This document shows positions 39,557 through 48,188 of a stretch of 64,000 nucleotides of DNA, piece after piece. A program made the position numbers and the translations under genes. Source of the DNA: SR-FBR-E99 sp963732365 (GTDB lineage Bacteria; Bacteroidota; Bacteroidia; Bacteroidales; VadinHA17); the NCBI GenBank assembly GCA_963732365.1, contig CAVSZC010000005.1, positions 1,240,001 to 1,304,000 on the forward strand, written 5' to 3'. A model generated the notes under the pieces. It saw nothing but the letters and a program-made list of their open reading frames with translations. It had not been told where the DNA came from and did no database searches. Numbering within the stretch: position 1 is the first letter of the stretch; every line of letters begins with the position of its first letter.

Positions 39557-40171
39557 TTATTCGGCAGTAGCAGCTTCAGCTTCGGGAGCCTCAGCTCCTT
39601 CGCCTGCAGCGCCTTCCTCTTTCATAGCCAGTCGTGAGGTGGCTACCGCAACTATCATTGCGCGCTTATTGTCAATGATCTCAAGCTTGTCATATGAGAG
39701 ATCACCAATCTTGATCGACTGTCCGATCTCAAGGCCGGTAATATCAATGTTGAGATGCTCAGGAAGGTCATTAATCATACCTTTGACTTTGAGCGTCCTC
39801 CGTTTGACCTTAAGTTTGCCTCCGGCTTTCACCCCTGAAGACTCACCTGTGATTTTGATAGGTAACCCGATGAGAACAGGCTTCTCTTCAGATACCTCAA
39901 TAAAGTCAATATGCTGCAGCCTGTCACTTACAGGATGGAACTGCAGATCCTTCATGACAGCGTAATAGCTTTTACCGTCGATGTTAAGTTTAACCTGGTA
40001 AACCTCCGGCGTATAAACCAGTCCGCGGAAGGTGTTCTCATGCGCGTAAAAATGCAGTGTCTCTTTTCCGCCGTACATTACGCAGGGTACGTTACCCTCT
40101 GCACGGAGGCTGTTGGAACTCTTTTTTCCGAACTGATCGCGTGAGACGGCTTTGATCTCAATGGTTTTCAT
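39557..40171 (-). CDS. rplY: 50S ribosomal protein L25, general stress (Ctc) form
   Basis: Binds 5S rRNA. The 204-residue protein has the N-terminal L25 domain (AVSRDQFGKKSSNSLRAEGNVPCV) and the C-terminal Ctc/TL5 beta domain (PVLIGLPIKITGESSGVKAGGKL, in pieces LIGLPIKITGES and GVKAGGKLKV), ending in a low-complexity Ala/Glu tail (AGEGAEAPEAEAATAE). The gene follows prs by about 100 bases with its own promoter. Confidence 0.96.
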   Translation of the reverse strand: MKTIEIKAVSRDQFGKKSSNSLRAEGNVPCVMYGGKETLHFYAHENTFRGLVYTPEVYQVKLNIDGKSYYAVMKDLQFHPVSDRLQHIDFIEVSEEKPVLIGLPIKITGESSGVKAGGKLKVKRRTLKVKGMINDLPEHLNIDITGLEIGQSIKIGDLSYDKLEIIDNKRAMIVAVATSRLAMKEEGAAGEGAEAPEAEAATAE

Positions 40172-40253
40172 TAGTCTTTAATTAGTTGTGCTACTCAAGG
40201 TTACATGCCCCGCAACCTCCCATCACACGTTTGACGTCTTTTAAAATGGCGTG

Positions 40254-40261
40254 CAAATATA
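40254..40261 (-). promoter_or_regulatory. Probable -7 element for rplY
   Basis: On the minus strand TATATTTG, an exact match. The leader from the expected start near 40247 to the ATG at 40171 is about 75 bases, longer than for most genes here, and could hold a regulatory structure; I see none that is clear. Confidence 0.6.
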
Positions 40262-40271
40262 GCAAAAAAGG

Positions 40272-41210
40272 TTAGAATACAAAACCGGAGCTGATAGAAC
40301 TGTTTGTATAAACGGCTTTTATCGCACCTGCAAAGAGTTCGCCAACGGAAAGGACTTTTATTTTCGGCGACTCCCTGAGAAGGGGTATGCTGTCTGTAAC
40401 AACAAGCTCAACGAGGGGCGACTCGTTTATCTTATCGATGGCATTGCCTGATAATACGGGATGAGTTGCGACGGCCCTTACGCTGAGGGCTCCGCGGTCT
40501 TTCATGACGGTAGCAGCAAAGGTCAGGGTGCCGGCAGTGTCAACGAGGTCATCAATGATAACCACATGTCTTCCCTCCACCTCGCCGATGATAGATATCT
40601 CCTCAACTATATTAGGTTTCTTCCTCAGCTTGTAGCAAAGTACCATTTCGCTCTGCAGGTGGCGGGCATAGGCGTTGGCTCTCTTTGAGCCCCCCATGTC
40701 AGGAGCCGACACGGTCAGGTTAGGGAGATTGAGGTTCTTAATATATGGAGCGAACAATGCCGACCCGAAGAGGTGGTCAACAGGGACATCAAAGAATCCC
40801 TGTATCTGATCAGCATGAAGATCCATTGTAATGATTCGGTCAACGCCGGCTTTGGTTAACATGTCAGCTGTGAGTTTCGCACCGAGGGAGACCCTGGGTC
40901 TGTCTTTGCGATCCTGGCGGGCAAATCCGTAATAGGGTATGACAGCATTTACCTTGTAGGCCGAGGCTCTCTTGGCCGCGTCTATCATAAGCAGCAGCTC
41001 CATCAGATTCTCTGCCGGAGGGTTGGTTGACTGAACAATGAAGACATGGCATCCTCTGACAGACTCGTCAAAGCATGGCTGGAACTCGCCGTCACTGAAG
41101 TTGGTCAGTGAGCTTTTGCCAAGCTCAATATCAAGATGTCTGACTATTTTTTCGGCAATTCCTAATGAAGAGGTGCATGAGAAGATCTTGTAGGGAGCTC
41201 TGCTGATCAT
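40272..41210 (-). CDS. prs: Ribose-phosphate pyrophosphokinase
   Basis: Makes PRPP from ribose-5-phosphate and ATP. The 312-residue protein shows FSDGEFQPCFDESVRG near residue 40, the ATP/Mg2+ loop TMDLHADQIQGFF, the PRPP-binding motif VIIDDLVDTAGTL and the flexible-loop region AKRASAYKVNAVIPYYGFARQDRKD (core PYYGFARQDRK). Length and motifs are those of class I enzymes. First gene of the prs-rplY-pth-S4 cluster. Confidence 0.97.
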   Translation of the reverse strand: MISRAPYKIFSCTSSLGIAEKIVRHLDIELGKSSLTNFSDGEFQPCFDESVRGCHVFIVQSTNPPAENLMELLLMIDAAKRASAYKVNAVIPYYGFARQDRKDRPRVSLGAKLTADMLTKAGVDRIITMDLHADQIQGFFDVPVDHLFGSALFAPYIKNLNLPNLTVSAPDMGGSKRANAYARHLQSEMVLCYKLRKKPNIVEEISIIGEVEGRHVVIIDDLVDTAGTLTFAATVMKDRGALSVRAVATHPVLSGNAIDKINESPLVELVVTDSIPLLRESPKIKVLSVGELFAGAIKAVYTNSSISSGFVF

Positions 41211-41248
41211 TTTTACGGATGTTAGGAGGGTTTGAAATAAGCTTGCTG

Positions 41249-41256
41249 CAAAAATA
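41249..41256 (-). promoter_or_regulatory. Probable -7 element for prs
   Basis: Minus-strand TATTTTTG fits the consensus, 38 bases upstream of the prs ATG, in the gap behind engB. Confidence 0.55.
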
Positions 41257-41259
41257 ACA

Positions 41260-41880
41260 TTATATGGTTAAATCATTTTCCCCGGTGAAAAATATCATGG
41301 TCTCACTTATATAATTCAGGATCTCATCCCTGCCTGACCCTTTTATGGCTGAAGTAATGAACGTGGGAGGAAGCGTCTCCCAGCGCTGAAGCATGGTCCG
41401 GTTATGAAGGTCTATGTTTCTGTCACGCTCCAGGGCAGAGATCTTGTCTGCCTTGGTGAAGACCCTTGCAAATGGTACATTTCCGAGAGCAAGCTTTTCC
41501 ATGAAGGCAAGATCAACAGGCATGGGTTCATGACGGGCATCAATAAGCACAAAGAGTGATATCAGGTTTTCACGTACGGTGATGTATGATGTAAACAGCC
41601 TGTTCCATTGCTCCTTCATTTTGTGCGAGACACGGGCATATCCGTAACCCGGAAGATCAACAAGGTACCAGTTCTCATTTATAAGGAAGTGGTTAATGGT
41701 CTGCGTTTTACCGGGACTGCCGGAAATCTTCGCAAGCCCTTTCCTGTTAACCAGCATATTCAGCAGTGACGACTTCCCGACATTTGATCTTCCGATGAAA
41801 GCATACTCGGGTATGGAAGGAGGGGGGCACTGGCTTATCTTTGCGCTGCTGGTGACAAAAGAAGCTGACCTTATTATCAT
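41260..41880 (-). CDS. engB: Ribosome biogenesis GTPase EngB/YsxC/YihA
   Basis: GTPase needed for large-subunit assembly and cell division. The 206-residue sequence has G1 GRSNVGKSSLLNML, G2-region SGSPGKTQTINHF, G3 DLPGYGYA, G4 TKADK and G5 SAIKGSG. Its start overlaps the stop of the thioesterase gene by four bases, so they are translationally coupled. Confidence 0.96.
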   Translation of the reverse strand: MIIRSASFVTSSAKISQCPPPSIPEYAFIGRSNVGKSSLLNMLVNRKGLAKISGSPGKTQTINHFLINENWYLVDLPGYGYARVSHKMKEQWNRLFTSYITVRENLISLFVLIDARHEPMPVDLAFMEKLALGNVPFARVFTKADKISALERDRNIDLHNRTMLQRWETLPPTFITSAIKGSGRDEILNYISETMIFFTGENDLTI

Positions 41881-42266
41881 CCTTCACGCAGTTTTGTCAT
41901 GAACCTTTCATTATCGATGATGAATCTTTCATGAGTCCCCTCACCTATCCTTCCCTTTTCATCATCTGCTTCAACGGTGAAGAGGAGTCTCCTTCCGCTC
42001 ACCTCGGCCAGGGTGGCCCTGAATGTTACCATCCGTCCGACAGGTGTCGCTCTCAGATGCTTCACCCTTACCTCAGTTCCAACGGTGCCTTCACCCTGGT
42101 CGAGAAATGCTTCCACAGCTTTCATGGCTGTCTGTTCCATGAATGCTATCATGGCAGGGGTGGACAGAACATCATGAAGTCCCGAACCATATGCAGCTGC
42201 GGTCTCATTATGCCCTACCGTTTTTGTTATCGTCAGCGTGATGCCGGGTACAAGTGTCTCTGCCAT
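41877..42266 (-). CDS. Hotdog thioesterase, fluoroacetyl-CoA thioesterase (FlK)-like
   Basis: The 129-residue protein has the hotdog pattern with VLSTPAMIAFMEQTA and VRVKHLRATPVG. T36, E44 and H70 have exactly the spacing (8 and 26) of the Thr/Glu/His triad of FlK as I recall it (T42, E50, H76). The FlK-like family is broad and most members do not act on fluoroacetyl-CoA; the natural substrate is probably another acyl-CoA. It lies between the YwqK-like lipoprotein gene (seven bases) and engB. Confidence 0.85.
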   Translation of the reverse strand: MAETLVPGITLTITKTVGHNETAAAYGSGLHDVLSTPAMIAFMEQTAMKAVEAFLDQGEGTVGTEVRVKHLRATPVGRMVTFRATLAEVSGRRLLFTVEADDEKGRIGEGTHERFIIDNERFMTKLREG

Positions 42267-42273
42267 GGCCGTA

Positions 42274-43035
42274 TCAGTTCAGGTCTTTGTATGGAAGGGG
42301 GATGGCAAGACGGTAGTACAGTCTGTTGCCGTGATTTGTCAGGTAACCAGCTACCACAACAACAGAGTCAGCGCTGTGACCCTCGGTTTTTTTCAGGTCA
42401 AGATAACCTGTTTCAGCTGTCTGAAGGAGGGGCTTGCAGACAGACAGATCAACCAGTCCGTCTGTAAAGTCACCCCTGTAGTATTTTACGTTTTCCGATT
42501 TGTCGGTCATCTCAATGAAGAGTTTGTACACGCCCCTCTCACGGTATTCATCTGCCGCCCTGTAAATCACGCCGGGGTAGTCAGTTATCCTGCTGCCGCT
42601 CATTGTGTATTCTTCCAGTCCCGGGCGCCGTTTGCCGTCGACATATTCAAGTCTGGCCTTGATGCGCCCGCTTTTGTAATACTGTATCTGTGCGCCGTTT
42701 ATCGTATCATTGAGATAAGGGGTGATCCTGAAGAGCTTTCTGTCAGGGTAGAACCATTTTGCTTCGCCGTTTTTCTTCCCTTCACTGTACATAATCTCCT
42801 GCTCTGTTACTCCGCCGGCATAAAAAGTTCGTGACAGTCCTGACCTTATCCCGTTCTTAAATGTCACCTCCCTGACCTTTACATCGTCCTTGAAATAGCT
42901 CTTGGTACCTGTGTAACCGGTGTCAGGCTCATGTCTCGACCCTGCTCCGCGGCCTTTGCCGTCACCTGTTCCCCCGCCGCATGAGACGGCCACCAGGAGG
43001 GTTAATGTCATCAGAATGGTTATCAGTTGTTTCAT
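42274..43035 (-). CDS. YwqK/MORN-like repeat lipoprotein
   Basis: The ATG at 43035, right after the manA stop, gives a lipoprotein signal (MKQLITILMTLTLLVAVSC). The mature part has a Gly-rich linker and then repeated strands of the YwqK type (VREVTFKNGIRSGLSRTFY, EQEIMYSEGKKNGEAKWFY, GAQIQYYKSGRIKARLEY), each carrying the NG-x-K/R-x-G pattern. YwqK repeats occur in proteins annotated as antitoxins in toxin systems, but no toxin gene is near, so I would not call it one. Function unknown. Confidence 0.78.
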   Translation of the reverse strand: MKQLITILMTLTLLVAVSCGGGTGDGKGRGAGSRHEPDTGYTGTKSYFKDDVKVREVTFKNGIRSGLSRTFYAGGVTEQEIMYSEGKKNGEAKWFYPDRKLFRITPYLNDTINGAQIQYYKSGRIKARLEYVDGKRRPGLEEYTMSGSRITDYPGVIYRAADEYRERGVYKLFIEMTDKSENVKYYRGDFTDGLVDLSVCKPLLQTAETGYLDLKKTEGHSADSVVVVAGYLTNHGNRLYYRLAIPLPYKDLN

Positions 43036-43036
43036 A

Positions 43037-44029
43037 TCAGCTTTCATTTTTTGGTATGTATACTTCAAGAATGGTTGCCTTACCCTGCGGTATTATCGCA
43101 ACAGTGTCAGCAGATGCCGGGATCAGGATCGTCTCACCAGCTCTCAGCTCCTCGCGGTGGTCAAGACAATCGATCACGACCATGCTGCCGGTGCATATAT
43201 ATATAATAAATGAGTCTGTCAGGCTGTAATCTTTTATCACCGGCCTGTCGACCTGCATCAGGCTGGTATGGAAGTAACGGCACGATGCAAGCTCCACAGC
43301 CTTGTTCGCCACCGGATCCACTCTCAGCAGCCCGGTATGATCAAAGTCGAAATTTATTGCATCAAGCGCCAGCACGGTATGCATCTCCCTGGGCTTGCCC
43401 GAAGCATCGACACGATCCCAGTCATAGATCCGGTAAGTGACATCAGATGTCTGCTGTATCTCGGTAAGGAGAACGCCTGCCCCAATGGCGTGTACCATAC
43501 CCGCCGGAATGAAGAAGGAATCTCCCGGCCTTGCAGGTGTGGCATTAATGATGCTTGCAAGCTGTTTGCTCTCGAGAAAATGAAGATATTCCTCCTTTGT
43601 GATCTTCCTCCTGAACCCGGTATATATTATAGCATCAGGCTCACTATCAATAATATACCACATCTCTGTCTTTCCCCAGGCGTGATGACGCTCTGTCGAC
43701 AGTTTGTCGTCAGGGTGAACCTGAATCGAAAGGGTAGCCCGGGCATCAATGAATTTAATAAGCAGGGGAAATTCTGTCCCGAATCTGTCGTAGACTGTGT
43801 CGCCGACGAGATCGCCCATATATATTTCGATTATCTCCTCGAGACTGTTACCCTTCAGGAATCCATTGGCCACTACCGAACTTTCACCTGACATGCCGTT
43901 TATCTCCCAGCTCTCTCCAACTGCCGCACCAGGCTTGCTCTCCTTGCCAAAACGCTCATGCAGGGCATTGCCACCCCACAGGGTCTCCTTGAGCACGGGT
44001 CTGAACTTAATCGGGTAAAGTGAATTCAT
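43037..44029 (-). CDS. manA: Type I mannose-6-phosphate isomerase
   Basis: Interconverts mannose-6-phosphate and fructose-6-phosphate. The 330-residue cupin protein has the zinc-site motifs SIQVHPDDKLS, KTEMWYII and AGMVHAIGAGV, and starts with the family pattern YPIKFRPVLKETLWGGNAL. Short class (Bacillus-like) rather than the 390-residue enteric form. Two bases after the Dabb gene; followed by a lipoprotein, thioesterase and engB in one probable operon. Confidence 0.94.
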   Translation of the reverse strand: MNSLYPIKFRPVLKETLWGGNALHERFGKESKPGAAVGESWEINGMSGESSVVANGFLKGNSLEEIIEIYMGDLVGDTVYDRFGTEFPLLIKFIDARATLSIQVHPDDKLSTERHHAWGKTEMWYIIDSEPDAIIYTGFRRKITKEEYLHFLESKQLASIINATPARPGDSFFIPAGMVHAIGAGVLLTEIQQTSDVTYRIYDWDRVDASGKPREMHTVLALDAINFDFDHTGLLRVDPVANKAVELASCRYFHTSLMQVDRPVIKDYSLTDSFIIYICTGSMVVIDCLDHREELRAGETILIPASADTVAIIPQGKATILEVYIPKNES

Positions 44030-44031
44030 TT

Positions 44032-44334
44032 TCAGTCAATATAATCTGCTGCAATCTTCGTCTTTCTTATCCCAGAGGCTTCTGCCACGGCCTGGCGGTG
44101 CTCTTCGCTGGCTATGTACCGGTTCAGGTCTTCCTGCGAGCTGAATGTTGAGTCGATAACAAAATCACCGGCATGTTCCGCTTCAAGGATGTTGATCCCT
44201 GTCTTGTACTCAATGATGAAATCAAACTTTCTCCCCAGAGGGCCGAAGATATCATTCAGCCTTTTCAGAAAAATCTCTTTCTCTTCAGCGGTATACGGTG
44301 GTGTGAGTTTAAAGATCACGATATGTTTTATCAT
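44032..44334 (-). CDS. Dabb-family (stress-responsive alpha/beta-barrel) protein
   Basis: The 100-residue protein fits the Dabb fold: MIKHIVIFKLTPPYTAEEKEIF at the start, then YKTGINILEAEHAGDFVIDSTF and FSSQEDLNRYIASEEHRQAV. The family is ferredoxin-like dimers; some members cyclise polyketides, most are unassigned. First gene of the manA operon, with a promoter that overlaps that of udk. Confidence 0.9.
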   Translation of the reverse strand: MIKHIVIFKLTPPYTAEEKEIFLKRLNDIFGPLGRKFDFIIEYKTGINILEAEHAGDFVIDSTFSSQEDLNRYIASEEHRQAVAEASGIRKTKIAADYID

Positions 44335-44347
44335 GCAGATATTTTGC

Positions 44348-44355
44348 TACTTTTG
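44348..44355 (+). promoter_or_regulatory. Probable -7 element for udk
   Basis: TACTTTTG fits the consensus; the start would be near 44361, about 14 bases before the udk ATG. It faces the opposite -7 element three bases away. Confidence 0.6.
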
Positions 44356-44358
44356 ATA

Positions 44359-44366
44359 CAAAAATA
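44359..44366 (-). promoter_or_regulatory. Probable -7 element for the Dabb-manA operon
   Basis: Minus-strand TATTTTTG; the start would be near 44353, about 19 bases before the Dabb ATG. The two face-to-face elements cannot be occupied by polymerase at the same time. Confidence 0.6.
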
Positions 44367-44374
44367 ATCATTTT

Positions 44375-44983
44375 ATGCTTATTGTCGGGATTGCCGGAGG
44401 GACAGGCTCCGGAAAGACGACCGTTGTACGCAGGCTTATTGAGATGCTCCCTCCGGGAGAGGTCGTTATATTGCCGCAGGACAGCTATTACAAGGATAAC
44501 AGCCATATCACCATTGAGGAAAGGCAGAAGATCAACTTTGATCATCCTGACGCAGTGGAGTTCACCCTATTGATGTCTCACCTGGCTGAGATGAGAGCGG
44601 GCCGGCCCATCGAGATGCCGGTATATTCATACCTTACGTGTCTCAGGTCAAAGGAGACGATACCTGTTCAGCCGGCCGATGTGGTAGTCGTGGAAGGGAT
44701 ACTGGTCCTTGTAGATCCTGGTCTCCGCTCGATGCTTGACATAAAAGTCTTTGTCGATGCTGACGCTGATGACAGGCTGGGGAGAGTCATACAGCGTGAC
44801 ATCGTTGAACGCGGCCGCTCAGTTTTGCAGGTTCTTGCCCGTTACAATGAGACCGTTAAGCCGTCACACCTGCAGTTCATCGAGCCTTCGAAGAGATATG
44901 CCGATATCATCATCCCCGGAGGGGCGGAGAATACGGTGGGGATTGAGGTTCTGAAGACAATTATAGAAAAACACCTTAAATAG
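44375..44983 (+). CDS. udk: Uridine kinase
   Basis: Phosphorylates uridine and cytidine in pyrimidine salvage. The 202-residue protein has the P-loop GIAGGTGSGKTTVVRRL, VILPQDSYYKD, NFDHPDAVEFTLLMSHL, the lid-region arginines RLGRVIQRDIVERGRS and FIEPSKRYADIIIPGG. Length is normal. Convergent with pdxJ, six bases apart. Confidence 0.95.
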   Translation: MLIVGIAGGTGSGKTTVVRRLIEMLPPGEVVILPQDSYYKDNSHITIEERQKINFDHPDAVEFTLLMSHLAEMRAGRPIEMPVYSYLTCLRSKETIPVQPADVVVVEGILVLVDPGLRSMLDIKVFVDADADDRLGRVIQRDIVERGRSVLQVLARYNETVKPSHLQFIEPSKRYADIIIPGGAENTVGIEVLKTIIEKHLK

Positions 44984-44989
44984 CCCTGA

Positions 44990-45709
44990 TTAGTTTCGCC
45001 TCAGCTCCCTCAGGTACATCTGGATGGTATTTTCAAGACCGTAATAAAGAGCATCGGAGATGAGGGCGTGTCCGATTGACACCTCGAGGAGCCACGGAAT
45101 ATTCTGGTGCAGCCACGCAAGATTCTGAAGGTCAAGGTCATGTCCCGCATTGACCCCCAGCCCCAGATGACGTGCCGCTTCTGCAGCACGCAAAAATGGC
45201 TCCAGCGCTGCATCCCTGTCACGGCTGTACATTGCAGCGTACGGCTCGGTATATAATTCAATACGGTCTGTGCCCGTCCGGGCAGCATATTCGATCATCT
45301 CTGTGTCGGTACCGGTGAAGATGGAGGTACGTATTCCCTTTTCCCTGAAGCCTGCAATAACATCAGTCAGGAAAGAGAGATTGGTTTTTGTATCCCATCC
45401 TGCATTTGACGTAATGGCATCGTGAGAGTCAGGCACCAGGGTAACCTGGTCAGGGACGACGTCACAGACAAGACTGATGAACCCCTTTTTCGGATTGCCT
45501 TCTATATTGAATTCCGTGACAACAATATCCTTTATGTCGTAAACATCGCTGTACCTTATATGTCGTTCATCAGGCCTCGGATGAACCGTAATACCTTCAG
45601 CGCCAAAACTCTGGCATTTTATTGCGGCAAGCCTGACGTCAGGCACATTGCCGCCGCGGGCATTCCTGATGGTTGCAATCTTGTTGATGTTCACACTTAA
45701 TCTCGTCAT
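44990..45709 (-). CDS. pdxJ: Pyridoxine 5'-phosphate synthase
   Basis: Final ring-closing step of DXP-dependent vitamin B6 synthesis. The ATG at 45709 begins MTRLSVNINKIATIRNARGG, the family N-terminus; a longer frame would start upstream of the promoter. The 239-residue TIM barrel shows ITVHPRPDERHI, EFNIEGNP, ISLVCDVVPDQVTLVPD and GVNAGHDLDLQNL. Divergent from the CBS-domain gene. Confidence 0.96.
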   Translation of the reverse strand: MTRLSVNINKIATIRNARGGNVPDVRLAAIKCQSFGAEGITVHPRPDERHIRYSDVYDIKDIVVTEFNIEGNPKKGFISLVCDVVPDQVTLVPDSHDAITSNAGWDTKTNLSFLTDVIAGFREKGIRTSIFTGTDTEMIEYAARTGTDRIELYTEPYAAMYSRDRDAALEPFLRAAEAARHLGLGVNAGHDLDLQNLAWLHQNIPWLLEVSIGHALISDALYYGLENTIQMYLRELRRN

Positions 45710-45733
45710 AAAGGCGTCTGCTGATAATAATTG

Positions 45734-45741
45734 CAAAGTTA
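45734..45741 (-). promoter_or_regulatory. Probable -7 element for pdxJ
   Basis: Minus-strand TAACTTTG, giving a start near 45727 and an 18-base leader to the ATG at 45709. On the plus strand only a near match, TACTTTTA, lies before the CBS gene. Confidence 0.6.
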
Positions 45742-45790
45742 TAACGATCTCCAGTTTTTTTGTACTTTTAGTCAATAAATGAGATAGTGG

Positions 45791-46456
45791 ATGCTTGCCC
45801 GAGACATGATATCCGATGTGGTGCCGTCACTTAAGACATCTGACACAGGGCAGATTGCCCTGAACTGGATGGAGATTTTCCGTGTGTCGCATCTCCCCAT
45901 TGTCAATGAGAGTGATTATCTCGGGCTGATCTCTGACGGTGACATATATGACCTTAACCAGCCTGAGGAACCAATCGGGAACCATGAGTTGTCACTGCCA
46001 AGACCCTTTGTCACTGTTAACCGTCATATCTATGACGTGATTTCACTTGCGGCAAGACATAAGCTAACGGTTGTTCCGGTACTTGACGAGGACAATCATT
46101 ACAGGGGAGTCATAACCTATAACGAGATCATCAGCAGTATTGCCGCCTTCTCATCCATTGATCAGCCCGGAGGCATGATAGTGCTGCATGTTCTCTCACA
46201 GGATTACTCCATGAGCCGTATCTCACAGATAGTTGAAAGCAATGACGCCAGGATATTGAGCATGCACATCACATCGAAACCTGAATCAACAAGTCTGGAG
46301 ATCACACTGAAGGTAAATACCACTGACCTTGCTTCAATAATAAGGACTTTTGAGAGGTATTCATATGAAGTCACCACCTGGGTGACCGAGAATGATGAGC
46401 TTGACCGCTTTTATACTGACAGGTACAATCTTCTGATGAAGTATCTTAATATCTGA
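45791..46456 (+). CDS. CBS-pair protein with ACT-like C-terminus
   Basis: The 221-residue soluble protein has two CBS motifs (LARDMISDVVPSLKTSD to YLGLISDGDIYDL, and FVTVNRHIYDVISLAARH to GVITYNEIISSI), which usually bind adenine nucleotides. The C-terminal third (MIVLHVLSQDYSMSRISQI; LEITLKVNTTDLASIIRTF) looks like an ACT fold. It lies 12 bases before nadK, a Bacteroidota arrangement, so regulation of NADP synthesis or a neighbouring pathway is conceivable. No enzyme activity is evident. Confidence 0.88.
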   Translation: MLARDMISDVVPSLKTSDTGQIALNWMEIFRVSHLPIVNESDYLGLISDGDIYDLNQPEEPIGNHELSLPRPFVTVNRHIYDVISLAARHKLTVVPVLDEDNHYRGVITYNEIISSIAAFSSIDQPGGMIVLHVLSQDYSMSRISQIVESNDARILSMHITSKPESTSLEITLKVNTTDLASIIRTFERYSYEVTTWVTENDELDRFYTDRYNLLMKYLNI

Positions 46457-46468
46457 CAGGGGAACATA

Positions 46469-47347
46469 ATGAGCAGAAAAATTGCACTCTTCAGCAAGGG
46501 ATTAACGGAAAAGACTGTTGCCGGCCTGCATCGTCTGGTTGACGCCCTGCATGGGCGCGGAGCTGAGATCTACCTGAACGTCATGGGAAATGGTGCTGAC
46601 AGTTTCGTGACCGACAGCAGGGTCCGTCTCTTTGAATCGGCGGATGATCTTCCGGATGACATGTACCTTGTTATCAGCGTCGGCGGTGACGGTACTTTTC
46701 TTGAGACGGCGATGAGAGTGCGTGAACTCAACATTCCTGTGGCAGGGATAAACACCGGAAGGCTGGGATTCCTTGCAAACATACCCGACGACAATATCGG
46801 AAAGGCCATGGAGATGCTCTGTTCCGGATCATATGAAGTGATAAGCAGGTCAATGCTCGAGATCGTATCACCCGAGGGGCTCTTCGGTGAGCGCAGTTCA
46901 CTGGCTCTTAATGAGATCACCCTCCAGAAGAGTGATCAGATGATGATAACAATAACCGTTTCTGTCAACGGCAATTTCCTTAATACCTACCGTGCTGACG
47001 GTCTGATCATCTCCACCTCCACGGGCTCAACAGCATATAACCTGAGCGTTGGCGGTCCTATCCTCTCGCCATCAGATGAGAGTTTCATAATCGCTCCGAT
47101 GTCTCCGCATAACCTCACCGTCAGGCCTATCATCGTAACCGGCAGCAGCACAATTGTCATGGAGGCCGGAGGCAGAGGCAGCGAATGCATGATAACATGT
47201 GACTCCAGGGCAATGCACCTGCCGCTGGGAGTGAAGATAGAGGTGCGGCCGGCACCCATGAAACTCAAAACTGTAACACCGGAAGGAAACGATTTTTTCA
47301 GCACCCTCAGAAACAAACTGATGTGGGGCGCAGATCTCCGTAACTGA
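46469..47347 (+). CDS. nadK: NAD kinase
   Basis: Phosphorylates NAD to NADP. The 292-residue protein has the GGDGTFLETA motif after VISV, NTGRLGFLAN, NE-containing ALNEITLQKSD, and TSTGSTAYNLSVGGPI, which together form the NAD and ATP site. Length is normal. Followed by the PorG-like genes after a promoter. Confidence 0.97.
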   Translation: MSRKIALFSKGLTEKTVAGLHRLVDALHGRGAEIYLNVMGNGADSFVTDSRVRLFESADDLPDDMYLVISVGGDGTFLETAMRVRELNIPVAGINTGRLGFLANIPDDNIGKAMEMLCSGSYEVISRSMLEIVSPEGLFGERSSLALNEITLQKSDQMMITITVSVNGNFLNTYRADGLIISTSTGSTAYNLSVGGPILSPSDESFIIAPMSPHNLTVRPIIVTGSSTIVMEAGGRGSECMITCDSRAMHLPLGVKIEVRPAPMKLKTVTPEGNDFFSTLRNKLMWGADLRN

Positions 47348-47391
47348 CAATAATTAAGGAATATTTAAGTTTTAAAATATATTACATTATC

Positions 47392-47399
47392 TATATTTG
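47392..47399 (+). promoter_or_regulatory. Probable -7 element for the PorG-uppS-bamA block
   Basis: TATATTTG matches exactly. Transcription should start near 47405, which would leave only about six bases before the TTG at 47411; the ATG at 47426 is therefore the better start. Confidence 0.62.
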
Positions 47400-47425
47400 T
47401 AGCCTGAACTTTGAGACGACCGGAA

Positions 47426-48181
47426 ATGAAGCGGCTATTAATCATAAGTGTGGTGGTATTTCTTTGTGCCCCCTATTCTTCAGCCCAGCTATGGAAGATG
47501 AAGAGGTATGAAGCCGTGGCATCACTGGGTACGTCTCAGTTTTACGGTGATGTGGGTGGATTTTCTAATGGTGAGAATGCGTGGGGGTTGAAAGACATAA
47601 CATTTAAACAGACGAGGTTTAATGTGAGCGGTTCATTCAGGTACTTCATCATGGATGAGGTGGCTGCCAGGCTCTCTCTGTCATACGTAATGCTCCATGC
47701 CACTGATGAGAGAGGTGATAACGAAGACAGGGGCTATGAGGCAACTACTTCCCTCTTCGAGCCTGCTCTCATAGGCGAATATTATTTCATAAGGAACCGC
47801 GAAAGAAACAGCTTCCTCTTCCAGGTAAGGAGGGCTGTCTCAAGAAACAGGATAAAGGATTTCTTCCGGAGCATTGACGTCTACGCTCTTGCAGGTGTCG
47901 GAGGAGCGGCATACAAGGTGAATCCCAATGAGGCTCTTGAGGATCGTAAAATGCCGACAAGCGGGTTCACTGCCGTGATACCTTTCGGCCTGGGAGCAAA
48001 GCTGACCATTGACCCTAACATACTTATGGGCATCGAGTTTAATAGCCGGTATGCATTCACCGATTATCTTGACGGATACACTTCTGACTGGTCTACAAGA
48101 AATGATATCTACCATACTTTTAGCGTGACCTTTAATTACAGGATCAGAACGGCGCGGAGCGGATGGCCCGCTTTCCGTTGA
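47426..48181 (+). CDS. DUF6089/PorG-like outer-membrane protein, first of two
   Basis: The ATG at 47426 gives a signal peptide (MKRLLIISVVVFLCAPYSSAQ) and a barrel-like chain: YEAVASLGTSQFYGDVGGF, SFRYFIMDEVAARLSLSY, then a late strand YAFTDYLDGYTSDW and the end FSVTFNYRIRT. PorG is an outer-membrane part of the T9SS trans-envelope complex. The upstream-of-uppS position is the usual place of this family. The next gene is a second copy-like member, so which one is the functional PorG is open. Confidence 0.82.
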   Translation: MKRLLIISVVVFLCAPYSSAQLWKMKRYEAVASLGTSQFYGDVGGFSNGENAWGLKDITFKQTRFNVSGSFRYFIMDEVAARLSLSYVMLHATDERGDNEDRGYEATTSLFEPALIGEYYFIRNRERNSFLFQVRRAVSRNRIKDFFRSIDVYALAGVGGAAYKVNPNEALEDRKMPTSGFTAVIPFGLGAKLTIDPNILMGIEFNSRYAFTDYLDGYTSDWSTRNDIYHTFSVTFNYRIRTARSGWPAFR

Positions 48182-48188
48182 TGTTCAA

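Noticed and set aside
42274..43035. Antitoxin of a toxin-antitoxin pair (YwqK repeats)
   Set aside because: No small toxin gene is adjacent and the protein is a lipoprotein in a manA operon.
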